The notes under the pieces are model-generated. The model searched no databases, was not told where the DNA came from, and worked only from the letters and a program-made list of their open reading frames with translations. Source: Campylobacterota bacterium (GTDB lineage: Bacteria; Campylobacterota; Campylobacteria; Campylobacterales; Sulfurovaceae). From it: a DNA stretch of 33,634 nt. Position numbers and translations under genes: made by a program. The stretch is from positions 1 through 33,634 of the forward strand of contig JAUPLS010000058.1 of assembly GCA_030836805.1 (NCBI GenBank), written 5' to 3'. Shown piece after piece: positions 16,817 through 25,513 of the stretch (its first letter is position 1; every line of letters begins with the position of its first letter).

Positions 16817-17404
16817 CTAACTAAAGCTCTTTGTAAGTACCTTATCTACCAATCCGTATTCCATCGCTTCCTTGGCTGACATAAAGTAGTCTCTTTCTGT
16901 ATCTTTTTCAACTCTTTTAGGAGTTTTGCCTGTCTGGGCTGCCAATATCTCATTGAGTGTATCTTTGAGTCTTTGTATCTCTTGGGCCTGAATCTGAATA
17001 TCAGTCGATTGCCCCTGCGCTCCGCCTGAAGGCTGATGTATCATGATGCGTGCATGAGGCAATGCGTAGCGCTTCCCTTTTGTTCCGCTTGAGAGCAAAA
17101 ATGCCCCCATGGATGCCGCCTGGCCGATACAAATAGTGACAATATCCGGTTTGATATAGTTCATCGTATCATACATAGAAAGCCCCGAAGTGATCACGCC
17201 GCCCGGAGAGTTGATATAAAAATAGATGTCTTTGTCCGGATCCTGCGCTTCAAGAAAAAGAAACTGCGCTACGATGCTCGAAGCCACTTGGTCGTTGACT
17301 TCGCCACTCAACATGATGATCCTGTCCTTTAAAAGACGTGAATAAATATCATAACTTCTTTCGCCTCTGCCTGTTTGTTCTATCACGTATGGAATATAAC
17401 TCAT
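16817..17404 (-). CDS. clpP: ATP-dependent Clp protease proteolytic subunit
   Basis: A 195-residue serine protease subunit that forms the tetradecameric chamber used by ClpX/ClpA. The catalytic triad is visible: Ser98 in [11 protein letters not shown], His123 in [10 protein letters not shown] and Asp172 in TERDYF. NSPGGV (65-70) is the substrate-binding strand. ATG 17404 has an AAAGGTG ribosome binding site. It lies downstream of tig, separated by a 105-bp gap with a 13-bp-stem hairpin, and 9 bp upstream of def. Confidence 0.97.
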   Translation of the reverse strand: MSYIPYVIEQTGRGERSYDIYSRLLKDRIIMLSGEVNDQVASSIVAQFLFLEAQDPDKDIYFYINSPGGVITSGLSMYDTMNYIKPDIVTICIGQAASMGAFLLSSGTKGKRYALPHARIMIHQPSGGAQGQSTDIQIQAQEIQRLKDTLNEILAAQTGKTPKRVEKDTERDYFMSAKEAMEYGLVDKVLTKSFS

Positions 17405-17471
17405 AATGCACCTTTAATAATATATAGTTAAATAGATCATCCTATCGACTCAAATATACACTCTAATGGTT

Positions 17472-17502
17472 AACAGACAACAACAGAAGGTTGTTGTCTG
17501 TT
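17472..17502. terminator. Perfect 13-bp hairpin between tig and clpP
   Basis: Arms AACAGACAACAAC (17472-17484) and GTTGTTGTCTGTT (17490-17502) are exact complements around a 5-nt loop. On the minus strand, where tig and clpP are read, the stem is followed by AACCATT, not a T-tract. On the + strand it is followed by GTTTTTC. It could be a partial terminator, attenuator or RNA-processing element uncoupling tig from clpP. Confidence 0.65.
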
Positions 17503-17509
17503 TGTTTTT

Positions 17510-18802
17510 CTATCGATGCAAACCTAAAAGTTTTGAAAAGAGTTTATCTTCGATCATCCCCATTTTTATGGCCGGGAGCAAATTGTTCTGCTGATAATAT
17601 TTGATCACTTCTTGCGGGTTTTGCCCATGCATCATAGCTTCATAGTAGATTACTTGCGTTACTTCTTGGTCATTGATGCTGATCTCTTCTTTTTTTGCCA
17701 ATGCATCCACAATAAAGGTTGCCTTGACGCTGTCTGCGGCATCTTTTCTTACTTCCTCGCGAAGTGCTTCTACTTTTTGGGGATGTTCTTTAAAATCCTC
17801 TAGCTCTTCTTTGCTCATTGCTCTTGCTTTTTCGTTGATTTTTGCATCAATCTCTTGCTCTACGATATTGTTGGGCAATGCAAAATCGAATTTCTCTACC
17901 AATGCTTCGATTAATTTTGGCTTCAACTCTTCACCGTAAAGCTTAGAAATTTTTTCTGACATGATTTGTTCTTTTACTTTTTCTTTAAGTGTCTCCAGCG
18001 TGGCATTTTCATCACCTTGCAACATTTTTTTTGCAAATTCATCATCTATTGCTGCCGGGACTTGTTCTTGAATTTCATGAAGCTTTATTTTGAATTCTGC
18101 TTCTTTTCCGGCTAAATCTTTTGCCTGATATGTTTCAGGAAAAGTCGCTTTTATGGTTTTTTCTTCTTCATACTGCATGCCGATGATTTGCTCTTCAAAT
18201 CCCGGGATAAATTGTCCCGATCCGATTTTAAGACTGAATTTTTCAGCTTTGCCTCCGGCGAAAGGAACACCGTCGATAAACCCTTCAAAGTCTATCACCG
18301 TCATATCTCCGTCTTTAACCATTCTTTTTCTTTTGATTTTCTGGAACGGCGCCTGAGCTGAAGCCATACTCTCAAGCCTTTCGTCAATCTCTTCGGCTGA
18401 AGCCTCGGGATGCTCAAAAGCCGGAATAGTCTCTTCATAGCCTTTGGCATCAAAATTTGGCCTTGTAGAAATTTCTATCTCCACATCGATACCTGTATCT
18501 TTTTTTTCATATTTTTTGAAAATTGGCTGGCCGATAATCTGGGCAACGTCGATTCCTGCCTCTTTTGCGCCCTTATCCATAAATGCTCTGAGTGCATCCG
18601 CTTCTGCATCCTGAGACAACTTTTCACCATGCATTTTTTTCACTACGTGGGCGGGGACTTTTCCTTTTCTGAACCCGTCTACTTTCATCTCTTTGCCTGC
18701 TTTTACAGCAAGCTTATCGATATTTTCCGCTATCATACTGTTTTCTATCATACCGCTTACCAACACATTGGCATCATCTATTTTATTTACCGTAACTTTC
18801 AC
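17510..18802 (-). CDS. tig: Trigger factor, ribosome-associated chaperone
   Basis: A 430-residue three-domain trigger factor. The N-terminal ribosome-binding domain has the signature VDGFRKGKVPAHVVKK (about 38-54). The PPIase (FKBP-like) domain follows with DGDMTVIDFEGFIDGVPFAGG and GSGQFIPGFEEQIIGM (about 160-210), then the C-terminal substrate-cradling arms. It binds at the tunnel exit of the ribosome and shields nascent chains. The start is GTG 18802 with an AAGGAT ribosome binding site five bases upstream. It is divergent from mutY across a 93-bp gap. Confidence 0.96.
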   Translation of the reverse strand: MKVTVNKIDDANVLVSGMIENSMIAENIDKLAVKAGKEMKVDGFRKGKVPAHVVKKMHGEKLSQDAEADALRAFMDKGAKEAGIDVAQIIGQPIFKKYEKKDTGIDVEIEISTRPNFDAKGYEETIPAFEHPEASAEEIDERLESMASAQAPFQKIKRKRMVKDGDMTVIDFEGFIDGVPFAGGKAEKFSLKIGSGQFIPGFEEQIIGMQYEEEKTIKATFPETYQAKDLAGKEAEFKIKLHEIQEQVPAAIDDEFAKKMLQGDENATLETLKEKVKEQIMSEKISKLYGEELKPKLIEALVEKFDFALPNNIVEQEIDAKINEKARAMSKEELEDFKEHPQKVEALREEVRKDAADSVKATFIVDALAKKEEISINDQEVTQVIYYEAMMHGQNPQEVIKYYQQNNLLPAIKMGMIEDKLFSKLLGLHR

Positions 18803-18884
18803 TACAATCCTTTTGCTTTGTTTGTATAATGCTGTGATTTTATCGAAATATTGATAAAAAACGAACTATAGCTAAAAATATGGC

Positions 18885-18890
18885 TATAAT
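18885..18890 (+). promoter_or_regulatory. Putative mutY -10 element, implying a leaderless transcript
   Basis: A perfect TATAAT ends five bases before the mutY ATG at 18896, and no Shine-Dalgarno sequence is present. Transcription from this box would start at or next to the ATG. The box overlaps a TATAGC-N10-GCTATA dyad (18867-18888). Confidence 0.4.
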
Positions 18891-18895
18891 CTGTC

Positions 18896-19861
18896 ATGCC
18901 AAAAGCCCTTGCACAAATCCATAAAAATATCCGAAATTGGTATCAAAAACACGGCCGGCTAGACTTGCCTTGGCGAAACACGCATGAAGCCTACCATATC
19001 TACCTCAGCGAAGTGATGCTTCAGCAGACACAGGTAAAGACTGTGCTTGAGCGTTACTATATTCCGTTTATTGAACGCTTCCCTACACTTAAAATTCTGG
19101 GTGAAGCACCACTTGATGAGGTACTCAAGATGTGGGAAGGGCTAGGCTACTACAATCGTGCCAAAAATCTTCATCTCACCGCCAGACTTACAGAAGCATT
19201 GCCCCACGAAATAGACAAACTTATCAAATTGCCCGGCATAGGAAAGAATACTGCGCATGCCCTTGCTGCTTTTGCCTTTGGGCAACCCGTACCCATCATG
19301 GAGGCAAATGTCAAACGCATTTTATGCCGATTGCACCGATTGGAAAATCCGGGCGAAAAGCAACTGTGGCAGATCGCCGAGAGGATGCTTGACCGGCTTA
19401 ATCCTTTTGATTACAATCAGGCGATGATGGATATCGGTGCAACGGTCTGTCTGCCAAAAAATCCCAAATGCGAAATTTGTCCCCTTGTAGACCTCTGCGA
19501 AGGAAAAAAAAACCCTGATCTCTATCCCGCCAAAAGAAAAAGGGTTGCACCCCTCAAAACCCAAAATATCCTTGTGCGGGTCCGTGAAAACAAACTTGCC
19601 CTCATCCAAAGAAAAACAAAACTGCTGCACGGGCTTTGGGGATTTGAAAGCATCGACACCCCTCCTCCCGCCTCAAATTGCATTGGAGAGGTTTCACATG
19701 CCTACACACATTTTAAACTCCAATGCAAGATTTTTGTACACAACGAGTACAGTACCGGGCAAAGATTTTATTTCAATTCTAAAGAGATCAAAAAGCTCGC
19801 CATCTCCAAAATAGACGAGAAGATACTTAAACTCTTTTTGCTACAATGTGAAAAAGATTAA
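18896..19861 (+). CDS. mutY: A/G-specific adenine DNA glycosylase MutY
   Basis: A 321-residue base-excision enzyme that removes adenine opposite 8-oxoguanine. The catalytic region is [12 protein letters not shown] (Glu39), the helix-hairpin-helix is LPGIGKNTA (112-120), and the [4Fe-4S] loop has Cys185, 192, 195 and 201 (C-x6-C-x2-C-x5-C). A C-terminal NUDIX-like 8-oxoG recognition domain begins near residue 220 and is short. The usual conserved Asp in ILDGNVKR is replaced by Glu136 in PIMEANVKR. No RBS lies upstream. folE follows after 17 bp and is probably cotranscribed. Confidence 0.93.
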   Translation: MPKALAQIHKNIRNWYQKHGRLDLPWRNTHEAYHIYLSEVMLQQTQVKTVLERYYIPFIERFPTLKILGEAPLDEVLKMWEGLGYYNRAKNLHLTARLTEALPHEIDKLIKLPGIGKNTAHALAAFAFGQPVPIMEANVKRILCRLHRLENPGEKQLWQIAERMLDRLNPFDYNQAMMDIGATVCLPKNPKCEICPLVDLCEGKKNPDLYPAKRKRVAPLKTQNILVRVRENKLALIQRKTKLLHGLWGFESIDTPPPASNCIGEVSHAYTHFKLQCKIFVHNEYSTGQRFYFNSKEIKKLAISKIDEKILKLFLLQCEKD

Positions 19862-19878
19862 TAATTACAGGTACGCAT

Positions 19879-20457
19879 ATGAATCAAGAAAAAGAATTTG
19901 AAGAGGCTGTCACCAAAATCCTTGAACTTTTAGGTGAAGATCCTCAAAGAGAAGGGCTGCTCAAAACACCGAACCGTGTAGTTAAAGCCTTGCAATTTTT
20001 AACAGAAGGGTATCATCAGGACCCCAAAGAGATCTTAAATCAGGCGCTTTTTTCCACAAGCAATGATGAGATGGTGCTGGTGCGCGACATTGAATTTTAC
20101 TCGATGTGTGAACACCATATGCTTCCGATCATAGGCCGTGTGCATGTAGCCTATATTCCCGATGGCCAAGTTGTTGGGCTCTCAAAAATTCCTCGTATCG
20201 TCAATGTCTATGCCAGACGTTTGCAGATACAAGAACAGATGACCGAGCAGATTGCCGATGCCATTTTGGAAACGATCAAGCCAAAAGGTGTCGCTGTCGT
20301 AGTGCATGCCCGCCATATGTGCATGGAGATGAGAGGCGTACAGAAAATTAATTCCACGACGGTAAGCTCGGCTCTTCGGGGTCTTTTCAAAAAAGACGAG
20401 CGCACCAGAAGCGAATTTTATAATCTTATCAATACACCCACCCCTTCCAATTTTTAA
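19879..20457 (+). CDS. folE: GTP cyclohydrolase I
   Basis: A 192-residue enzyme converting GTP to dihydroneopterin triphosphate, the first step of folate (and tetrahydrobiopterin-type or queuosine precursor) synthesis. Zinc ligands are Cys77 and His80 in [10 protein letters not shown] and Cys148 in RHMCMEMRG. Other conserved blocks are [14 protein letters not shown] (21-34), GLSKIPRIV and [10 protein letters not shown]. Length and motifs are typical of the type IA enzyme. It starts 17 bp after mutY. Confidence 0.96.
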   Translation: MNQEKEFEEAVTKILELLGEDPQREGLLKTPNRVVKALQFLTEGYHQDPKEILNQALFSTSNDEMVLVRDIEFYSMCEHHMLPIIGRVHVAYIPDGQVVGLSKIPRIVNVYARRLQIQEQMTEQIADAILETIKPKGVAVVVHARHMCMEMRGVQKINSTTVSSALRGLFKKDERTRSEFYNLINTPTPSNF

Positions 20458-20472
20458 TCATACGTTTTCTTC

Positions 20473-20497
20473 TTGGGATTGACTTTGTTGATCCCAA
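20473..20497. terminator. Inverted repeat downstream of folE
   Basis: TTGGGAT (20473-20479) and ATCCCAA (20491-20497) are exact complements around 11 bases. It lies 15 bp after folE and is followed by the T-rich ATTCTATTTT, so it may be a weak intrinsic terminator. The 7-11-7 geometry equally suits a protein-binding dyad. Confidence 0.4.
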
Positions 20498-20675
20498 ATT
20501 CTATTTTATCGGAACAAACACTTTTTGATTTGAGGCAAATCAAGCTTATTTAATTTAATTGGGAGTATAATCGTCCTCTTTTATTTTTCATTTTTATGTT
20601 ACTTTAAGAAAAATAGCGTAAGATGCAAGAAATTAATTCGGATAAAATTTGTCTTAATTAAAAAATAAACAAAAA

Positions 20676-20706
20676 CTTTTACTATAAGCCAAATCAATAG
20701 TAAGAG
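20676..20706. promoter_or_regulatory. Candidate operator overlapping the nifS promoter
   Basis: Arms CTTTTACTAT (20676-20685) and ATAGTAAGAG (20697-20706) match at 9 of 10 positions around 11 bases. The left arm contains TACTAT (20680-20685), a plausible -10 about 70 bp before nifS, so a protein bound here would block transcription. A second TATAAT at 20566-20571 may be a distal promoter. The rest of the 295-bp folE-nifS gap is AT-rich with no gene seen. Which regulator acts here (iron, nickel or Fe-S sensing) is unknown. Confidence 0.45.
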
Positions 20707-20737
20707 GAATTAGAAACGGGTTTTTACTCACCCCTAA

Positions 20738-21943
<1,206 letters not shown>

Positions 21944-21960
21944 TCTAGAGTACAACCGAC

Positions 21961-22005
21961 ATGGCACCTCTATACAAAGACATGATCAACCAAAAAGAAG
22001 CCTAG
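21961..22005 (+). other. Possible 14-residue leader peptide between nifS and nifU
   Basis: The 97-bp nifS-nifU gap contains the frame MAPLYKDMINQKEA with its own ATG and TAG but no clear ribosome binding site. Its end overlaps a perfect 12-bp palindrome AAGCCTAGGCTT (21998-22009). It could be an untranslated remnant, a leader peptide, or chance. Confidence 0.2.
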
Positions 22006-22040
22006 GCTTTCTTTAAGAAGAAACAATAAAGGAAAAAATT

Positions 22041-23012
22041 ATGGGAATGGACAGTTTAATCGGCGGAACCATCTGGTCCGAATACAGTCAAAAAGTAACG
22101 GATTCAATGAACAACCCAGTACATAAGGGAGAGATAACCCAAGAGCAGGCAGATGCGATGGGAGCAAAACTTATCATAGCTGATTTTGGCGCTGAGAGTT
22201 GCGGGGATGCGGTAAGACTTTATTGGGCAGTTGATCCCGAAACCGACATCATCCTTGATGCTAAATTTAAAAGTTTTGGATGCGGTACGGCGATTGCCAG
22301 TTCCAATACAATGGTGGAACTATGCATCAGCAAAACCGTTGATGAGGCAGTTAAGATCACAAACATTGATGTAGAAAATGCCATGAGAGATACTCCGGAT
22401 GTTCCTGCAGTGCCGCCTCAAAAAATGCACTGCTCGGTCATGGCCTATGATGTGATCAAAAAAGCGGCCGCACTATACAAAGGTGTGGATATGGCAAGTT
22501 TTGAAAATGAAATTATCGTTTGTGAATGCGCACGCGTCAGCCTGTCTACCCTTAGAGAAGTTATTCGCCTTAACGATCTTACGACTGTAGAGCAGATCAC
22601 AGACTATACCAAAGCAGGAGCTTTTTGCAAATCATGTATCAGGCCTGGAGGGCATGAAGCAAAAGATATCTACCTTGTTGACTTGCTTGAAGAGTATGAA
22701 AAAGAAAAAATGGCCAAAGCAGCAGATGCTTCTGCAAGCGGTGCAGCTATTGATTTTGCCCAAATGACGGTTGTTCAAAAATTAAAGGCCGTGGATAAAG
22801 TAATTGATACCAATATTCGTCAAATGCTCATCATGGACGGTGGGGATATGGAGATTTTGGATATTAAAGAAAATGGCGCACATTTTGATATTTATATCAG
22901 ATATCTTGGCGCCTGCAGCGGCTGCGCAAGTTCATCGACGGGTACACTTTATGCAATCGAAAATATTCTAAAACAGAAACTCGACGAAAATATACGGGTC
23001 CTTCCTATTTAA
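22041..23012 (+). CDS. nifU: Fe-S cluster scaffold NifU (three-domain)
   Basis: A 323-residue modular scaffold. The N-terminal IscU-like domain has Cys54 (ESCGDA), Cys81 (FGCGTA) and Cys131 (HCSV), where transient clusters are built. A central Bfd-like [2Fe-2S] domain has Cys161, 163, 196 and 199 (VCEC and FCKSC). An Ala-rich linker leads to a C-terminal Nfu domain with Cys292 and Cys295 (ACSGCASS). It receives sulfur from NifS just upstream. AAAGGA precedes ATG 22041; MDSLIGG, two codons later, is an alternative start. Confidence 0.96.
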   Translation: MGMDSLIGGTIWSEYSQKVTDSMNNPVHKGEITQEQADAMGAKLIIADFGAESCGDAVRLYWAVDPETDIILDAKFKSFGCGTAIASSNTMVELCISKTVDEAVKITNIDVENAMRDTPDVPAVPPQKMHCSVMAYDVIKKAAALYKGVDMASFENEIIVCECARVSLSTLREVIRLNDLTTVEQITDYTKAGAFCKSCIRPGGHEAKDIYLVDLLEEYEKEKMAKAADASASGAAIDFAQMTVVQKLKAVDKVIDTNIRQMLIMDGGDMEILDIKENGAHFDIYIRYLGACSGCASSSTGTLYAIENILKQKLDENIRVLPI

Positions 23013-23023
23013 TCTTACTCTGA

Positions 23024-23044
23024 TCCTCGGCTTATGCCCGAGGA
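23024..23044. terminator. Bidirectional hairpin between nifU and the small membrane gene
   Basis: TCCTCGG (23024-23030) pairs with CCGAGGA (23038-23044) around seven bases in the 34-bp convergent gap, immediately after both stop codons. It is GC-rich but lacks a T-tract on the + strand. A shared terminator is the simplest reading. Confidence 0.6.
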
Positions 23045-23046
23045 CC

Positions 23047-23262
23047 TCATCTTCTAAAAAATCTTATAATACTTCTTATCGCGACAAACGGGATATAAAC
23101 AACCAGCGTAAAAACCAATGGATGTATCGCGCCTATGCCATATGCTCCCGCTGTCGGCAATGCCATAGCATGCTCAATGGGATGGTCCATCCACTCTTTG
23201 AAGTGCATACCAAGCGCTAAAAATAGAAACAGCCCGATAAATATACCCAATTCTTTTTTCAT
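23047..23262 (-). CDS. Small two-helix membrane protein, function unknown
   Basis: A 71-residue protein with a first helix at about residues 5-18, a His-containing loop HFKEWMDHPIEHAM, a Gly/Ala-rich stretch, and a second helix at about 48-63 ending in RFFRR. ATG 23262 is chosen over the GTG one codon earlier because AAGGAG is five bases upstream. A TATGAT box at 23289-23294 (minus strand) could be its own -10. It lies 160 bp after the activator gene of the large leftward cluster and may or may not share its transcript. No family recognised. Confidence 0.6.
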   Translation of the reverse strand: MKKELGIFIGLFLFLALGMHFKEWMDHPIEHAMALPTAGAYGIGAIHPLVFTLVVYIPFVAIRSIIRFFRR

Positions 23263-23413
23263 CACAACTCCTTGAAAACAATCCCGTAATCATATCGAAA
23301 AATATACTTGCAAAAGCTATAATTGGGGCGGCAAAGAAGTCTATTGCCGACATTGTGTTCAATGTTAACTATTTTCTTATGCTCTAAATAAAATCATATT
23401 TCCAAAGTAAAAC

Positions 23414-23423
23414 CCTGCGCAGG
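23414..23423. terminator. Weak palindrome after the HgdC-like gene
   Basis: The perfect palindrome CCTGCGCAGG directly follows the TAG of the activator gene and, on the minus strand, is followed by GTTTTAC. It could form a small hairpin ending the large leftward operon. The rest of the 160-bp gap to the next gene shows no further structure. Confidence 0.3.
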
Positions 23424-24242
23424 CTAAAACTCACGCTCAACTTCCGGCATGTTCTTAAAAGCATCACATGCCAAAACAGCCGCACCAAAAGAGGTCGTAA
23501 TTTGCGGATATTCCGGTACAAATATCTTTTTGCCGAGTTCGTTTTCGATGGCATGAACCAGTCCGGCATTCAAAGCCGGTCCGCCGTCAAAATAGACATT
23601 TTCTTTGATGCCGACTCTTTTAACCAGCTTCACGATTCTTTTAGCAATAGAATAGTGAACCCCGGAAACAATGTCCTCGACACTATGGTTGCTCCCCAGC
23701 AGTCCGATGATCTCTGATTCAGCAAAAACAGCACAGGTGCTGCTGATCGAGAGCGGAGTTCCGGTTGATTTAAAATGATAGTCACTGAGCTCATCGACGC
23801 CTATCTCCAAATTCATCGCCACCACATCTAAAAATTTTCCGGTTCCTGCCGCACATCGGTCATTCATGGCAAAGTTAACCACATTACCTTCACTGTCTAG
23901 TGAAATCGCTTTGCTGTCTTGACCGCCTATATTGATAATCGTTTTTATCTCTCCGTATTCTCTTGCCGCCTCTTGCGCTCCGATCGCATTGGCGGTAATT
24001 TCACTGATGTTTTCATCTGCCTCTTTAAACAGTTTTCTGCCATATCCCGTTGCAACAGTATATGCGATGTCATCTTGGCTGATATGCAGCTCATCGAGCA
24101 AACTTTGCAAAGTTTCTTTGGCATATTTATAAAACATGCTCCCGCTTGCGTTGATTTTAAATCCAACCAAACGTTTATGTTCATCCGTAACAGTAATTTT
24201 GATCGCTGTCGAACCGATATCTATCCCTACAAAATAGTTCAC
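23424..24242 (-). CDS. HgdC/BadF-type ATPase activator of a double-cubane or dehydratase Fe-S enzyme
   Basis: A 272-residue ASKHA-fold ATPase. It shows GIDIGSTAIK (6-15, phosphate loop), NIGGQDSKAI (104-113), and two cysteines, Cys130 (NDRCAAGTGKFLD) and Cys170 (SSTCAVFAESEI). In HgdC-type activators these two cysteines from each half of the homodimer hold one [4Fe-4S] cluster. Such proteins use ATP to lower the potential of one electron and pass it to the partner enzyme. The start is GTG 24242, overlapping the partner's TGA (GTGA), so the two are translationally coupled. It is the last gene of the cluster. Confidence 0.93.
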   Translation of the reverse strand: MNYFVGIDIGSTAIKITVTDEHKRLVGFKINASGSMFYKYAKETLQSLLDELHISQDDIAYTVATGYGRKLFKEADENISEITANAIGAQEAAREYGEIKTIINIGGQDSKAISLDSEGNVVNFAMNDRCAAGTGKFLDVVAMNLEIGVDELSDYHFKSTGTPLSISSTCAVFAESEIIGLLGSNHSVEDIVSGVHYSIAKRIVKLVKRVGIKENVYFDGGPALNAGLVHAIENELGKKIFVPEYPQITTSFGAAVLACDAFKNMPEVEREF

Positions 24243-25513
24243 TTTTTCATTCTCCGTCTATTTTTTAACGATTCTATAAATGCTTCCACCCTCGTACTAA
24301 GCTGTCCGCCTTGCGACGGACTGTAATCACTTTCCAGATAAATAATCGGGATTCCTTCTTTCTCCATCGCTTCAAGTACACTTCTTTGTTCCATCTCATA
24401 TACAGTACATCCGGCAAATGCCTGATAAACCACCCCATCAGCTTTATATGCTCTTACTAATTGTATAACTCTTCTGATGCGGTCTTCATTTTTTGTAAAA
24501 ATCGGGCAAGTACACGCTTTGAGATATTTATCCGATATAGAATCCATCATATCGTATATATTCCACTCATCTACGGCTACCATGTCATTAAACATCCTGT
24601 TTGAACTGCACGTTTCATCTGCGACTATGATGGCATCTGATTGTTCTACTATAAGAGGGATTTTATAGTTTGGAAATATAGGCGGCGAACCAGTGTAAAC
24701 TATCCTTGGACTGGCTTTGCCTGATACTGTTATCTTTTCTTTTGCTCTTATTTCAAGCTCGCTTAGGAGTTTTTCAGTAGCTTCTATCCAATTGTCAATT
24801 TTGTCAAAGAAAAAAGCATTAGTTACCAAAAAAACATCCAATCCCAAAATTGGAACAAGCTCATTTTTTCTAAATTCTGATAATTTATGATAAAGTGATT
24901 GGGCATAGCCTATCTTTTTTATAGCATTTTTTAGACTTGTTCTGGTTAGTTTTTTGCCTTGGAATCTAGAGAGTTCTACTGCAAATTGTTTGACACTTCT
25001 TCTCCAGTATTCACGACTCGCTTCACTCTCTTTTGTTCTAGGAAAATCTATATCAATAAGTTTATATCCAAAACTCTCAATAGTAACACCTGCTTTTGTT
25101 TTTTGGTCGCAAGTAGTAGGAGAAAAAACAATATCCGGTTTATCAGTGAAATTTCCGGAAGCAAAATGTCCAACGGTTGCTTTTATAAGTGGACAAGCTT
25201 TTTGAGGCATAAGATCACTTCCTATCTCGTCATCCGTATAAAAGCCATTGCAAAGGCGTATAGGCACACCATCAAGTGCATAGATGATCTCAGATGGTAT
25301 CTGGATGCACATGGTTCCTATTTTTGTTTTGTCATCATGTAAAGATTCATGTTTGCAATGAACTCTTTCAAATAGATCATAGAAATACTCCATACTAGAA
25401 ATCGGCGCTTTGAAGTCTTCTCTTAAAGTATTTAAAAGCTTTATTGCTTCCATCGCCTTGTGTCTGTTTTGTTTTTCTTTCGGTGATTCTATGTTGTGAT
25501 TTATATTATTCAT
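24239..25513 (-). CDS. Lone HgdB/BcrC-family Fe-S protein, probable double-cubane cluster protein
   Basis: A 424-residue member of the 2-hydroxyacyl-CoA dehydratase/benzoyl-CoA reductase family. Cysteines fall in the expected segments: Cys69, Cys88, Cys107 (KACPLIKAT), Cys135 (TTCDQK), Cys302 (ETCSSN), Cys334/336 (ACTCP) and Cys369 (FAGCT). Classical dehydratases need two different subunits; only one is present here with an activator. That matches the double-cubane cluster protein arrangement, a homodimer holding [8Fe-9S] clusters that reduces small molecules such as acetylene. The natural substrate is unknown. ATG 25513 has an AAGGA site and overlaps the NapH-like gene by 8 bp. Confidence 0.88.
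   Translation of the reverse strand: MNNINHNIESPKEKQNRHKAMEAIKLLNTLREDFKAPISSMEYFYDLFERVHCKHESLHDDKTKIGTMCIQIPSEIIYALDGVPIRLCNGFYTDDEIGSDLMPQKACPLIKATVGHFASGNFTDKPDIVFSPTTCDQKTKAGVTIESFGYKLIDIDFPRTKESEASREYWRRSVKQFAVELSRFQGKKLTRTSLKNAIKKIGYAQSLYHKLSEFRKNELVPILGLDVFLVTNAFFFDKIDNWIEATEKLLSELEIRAKEKITVSGKASPRIVYTGSPPIFPNYKIPLIVEQSDAIIVADETCSSNRMFNDMVAVDEWNIYDMMDSISDKYLKACTCPIFTKNEDRIRRVIQLVRAYKADGVVYQAFAGCTVYEMEQRSVLEAMEKEGIPIIYLESDYSPSQGGQLSTRVEAFIESLKNRRRMKK

Noticed and set aside
20676-20706. NikR operator (TATWATT-N11-AATWATA) upstream of nifS
   Set aside because: The arm and spacer lengths match the Helicobacter NikR site, but the arm bases do not; only the geometry is shared.
21962-21976. 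Sigma-54-like TGGCAC motif upstream of nifU
   Set aside because: The -24 half is present but the -12 half is TACA instead of TTGC, so it does not meet the consensus.
23424-25513. Amino-acid fermentation by 2-hydroxyacyl-CoA dehydratase
   Set aside because: Only one catalytic subunit is present and no CoA-transferase, dehydrogenase or electron-transfer flavoprotein gene lies nearby.
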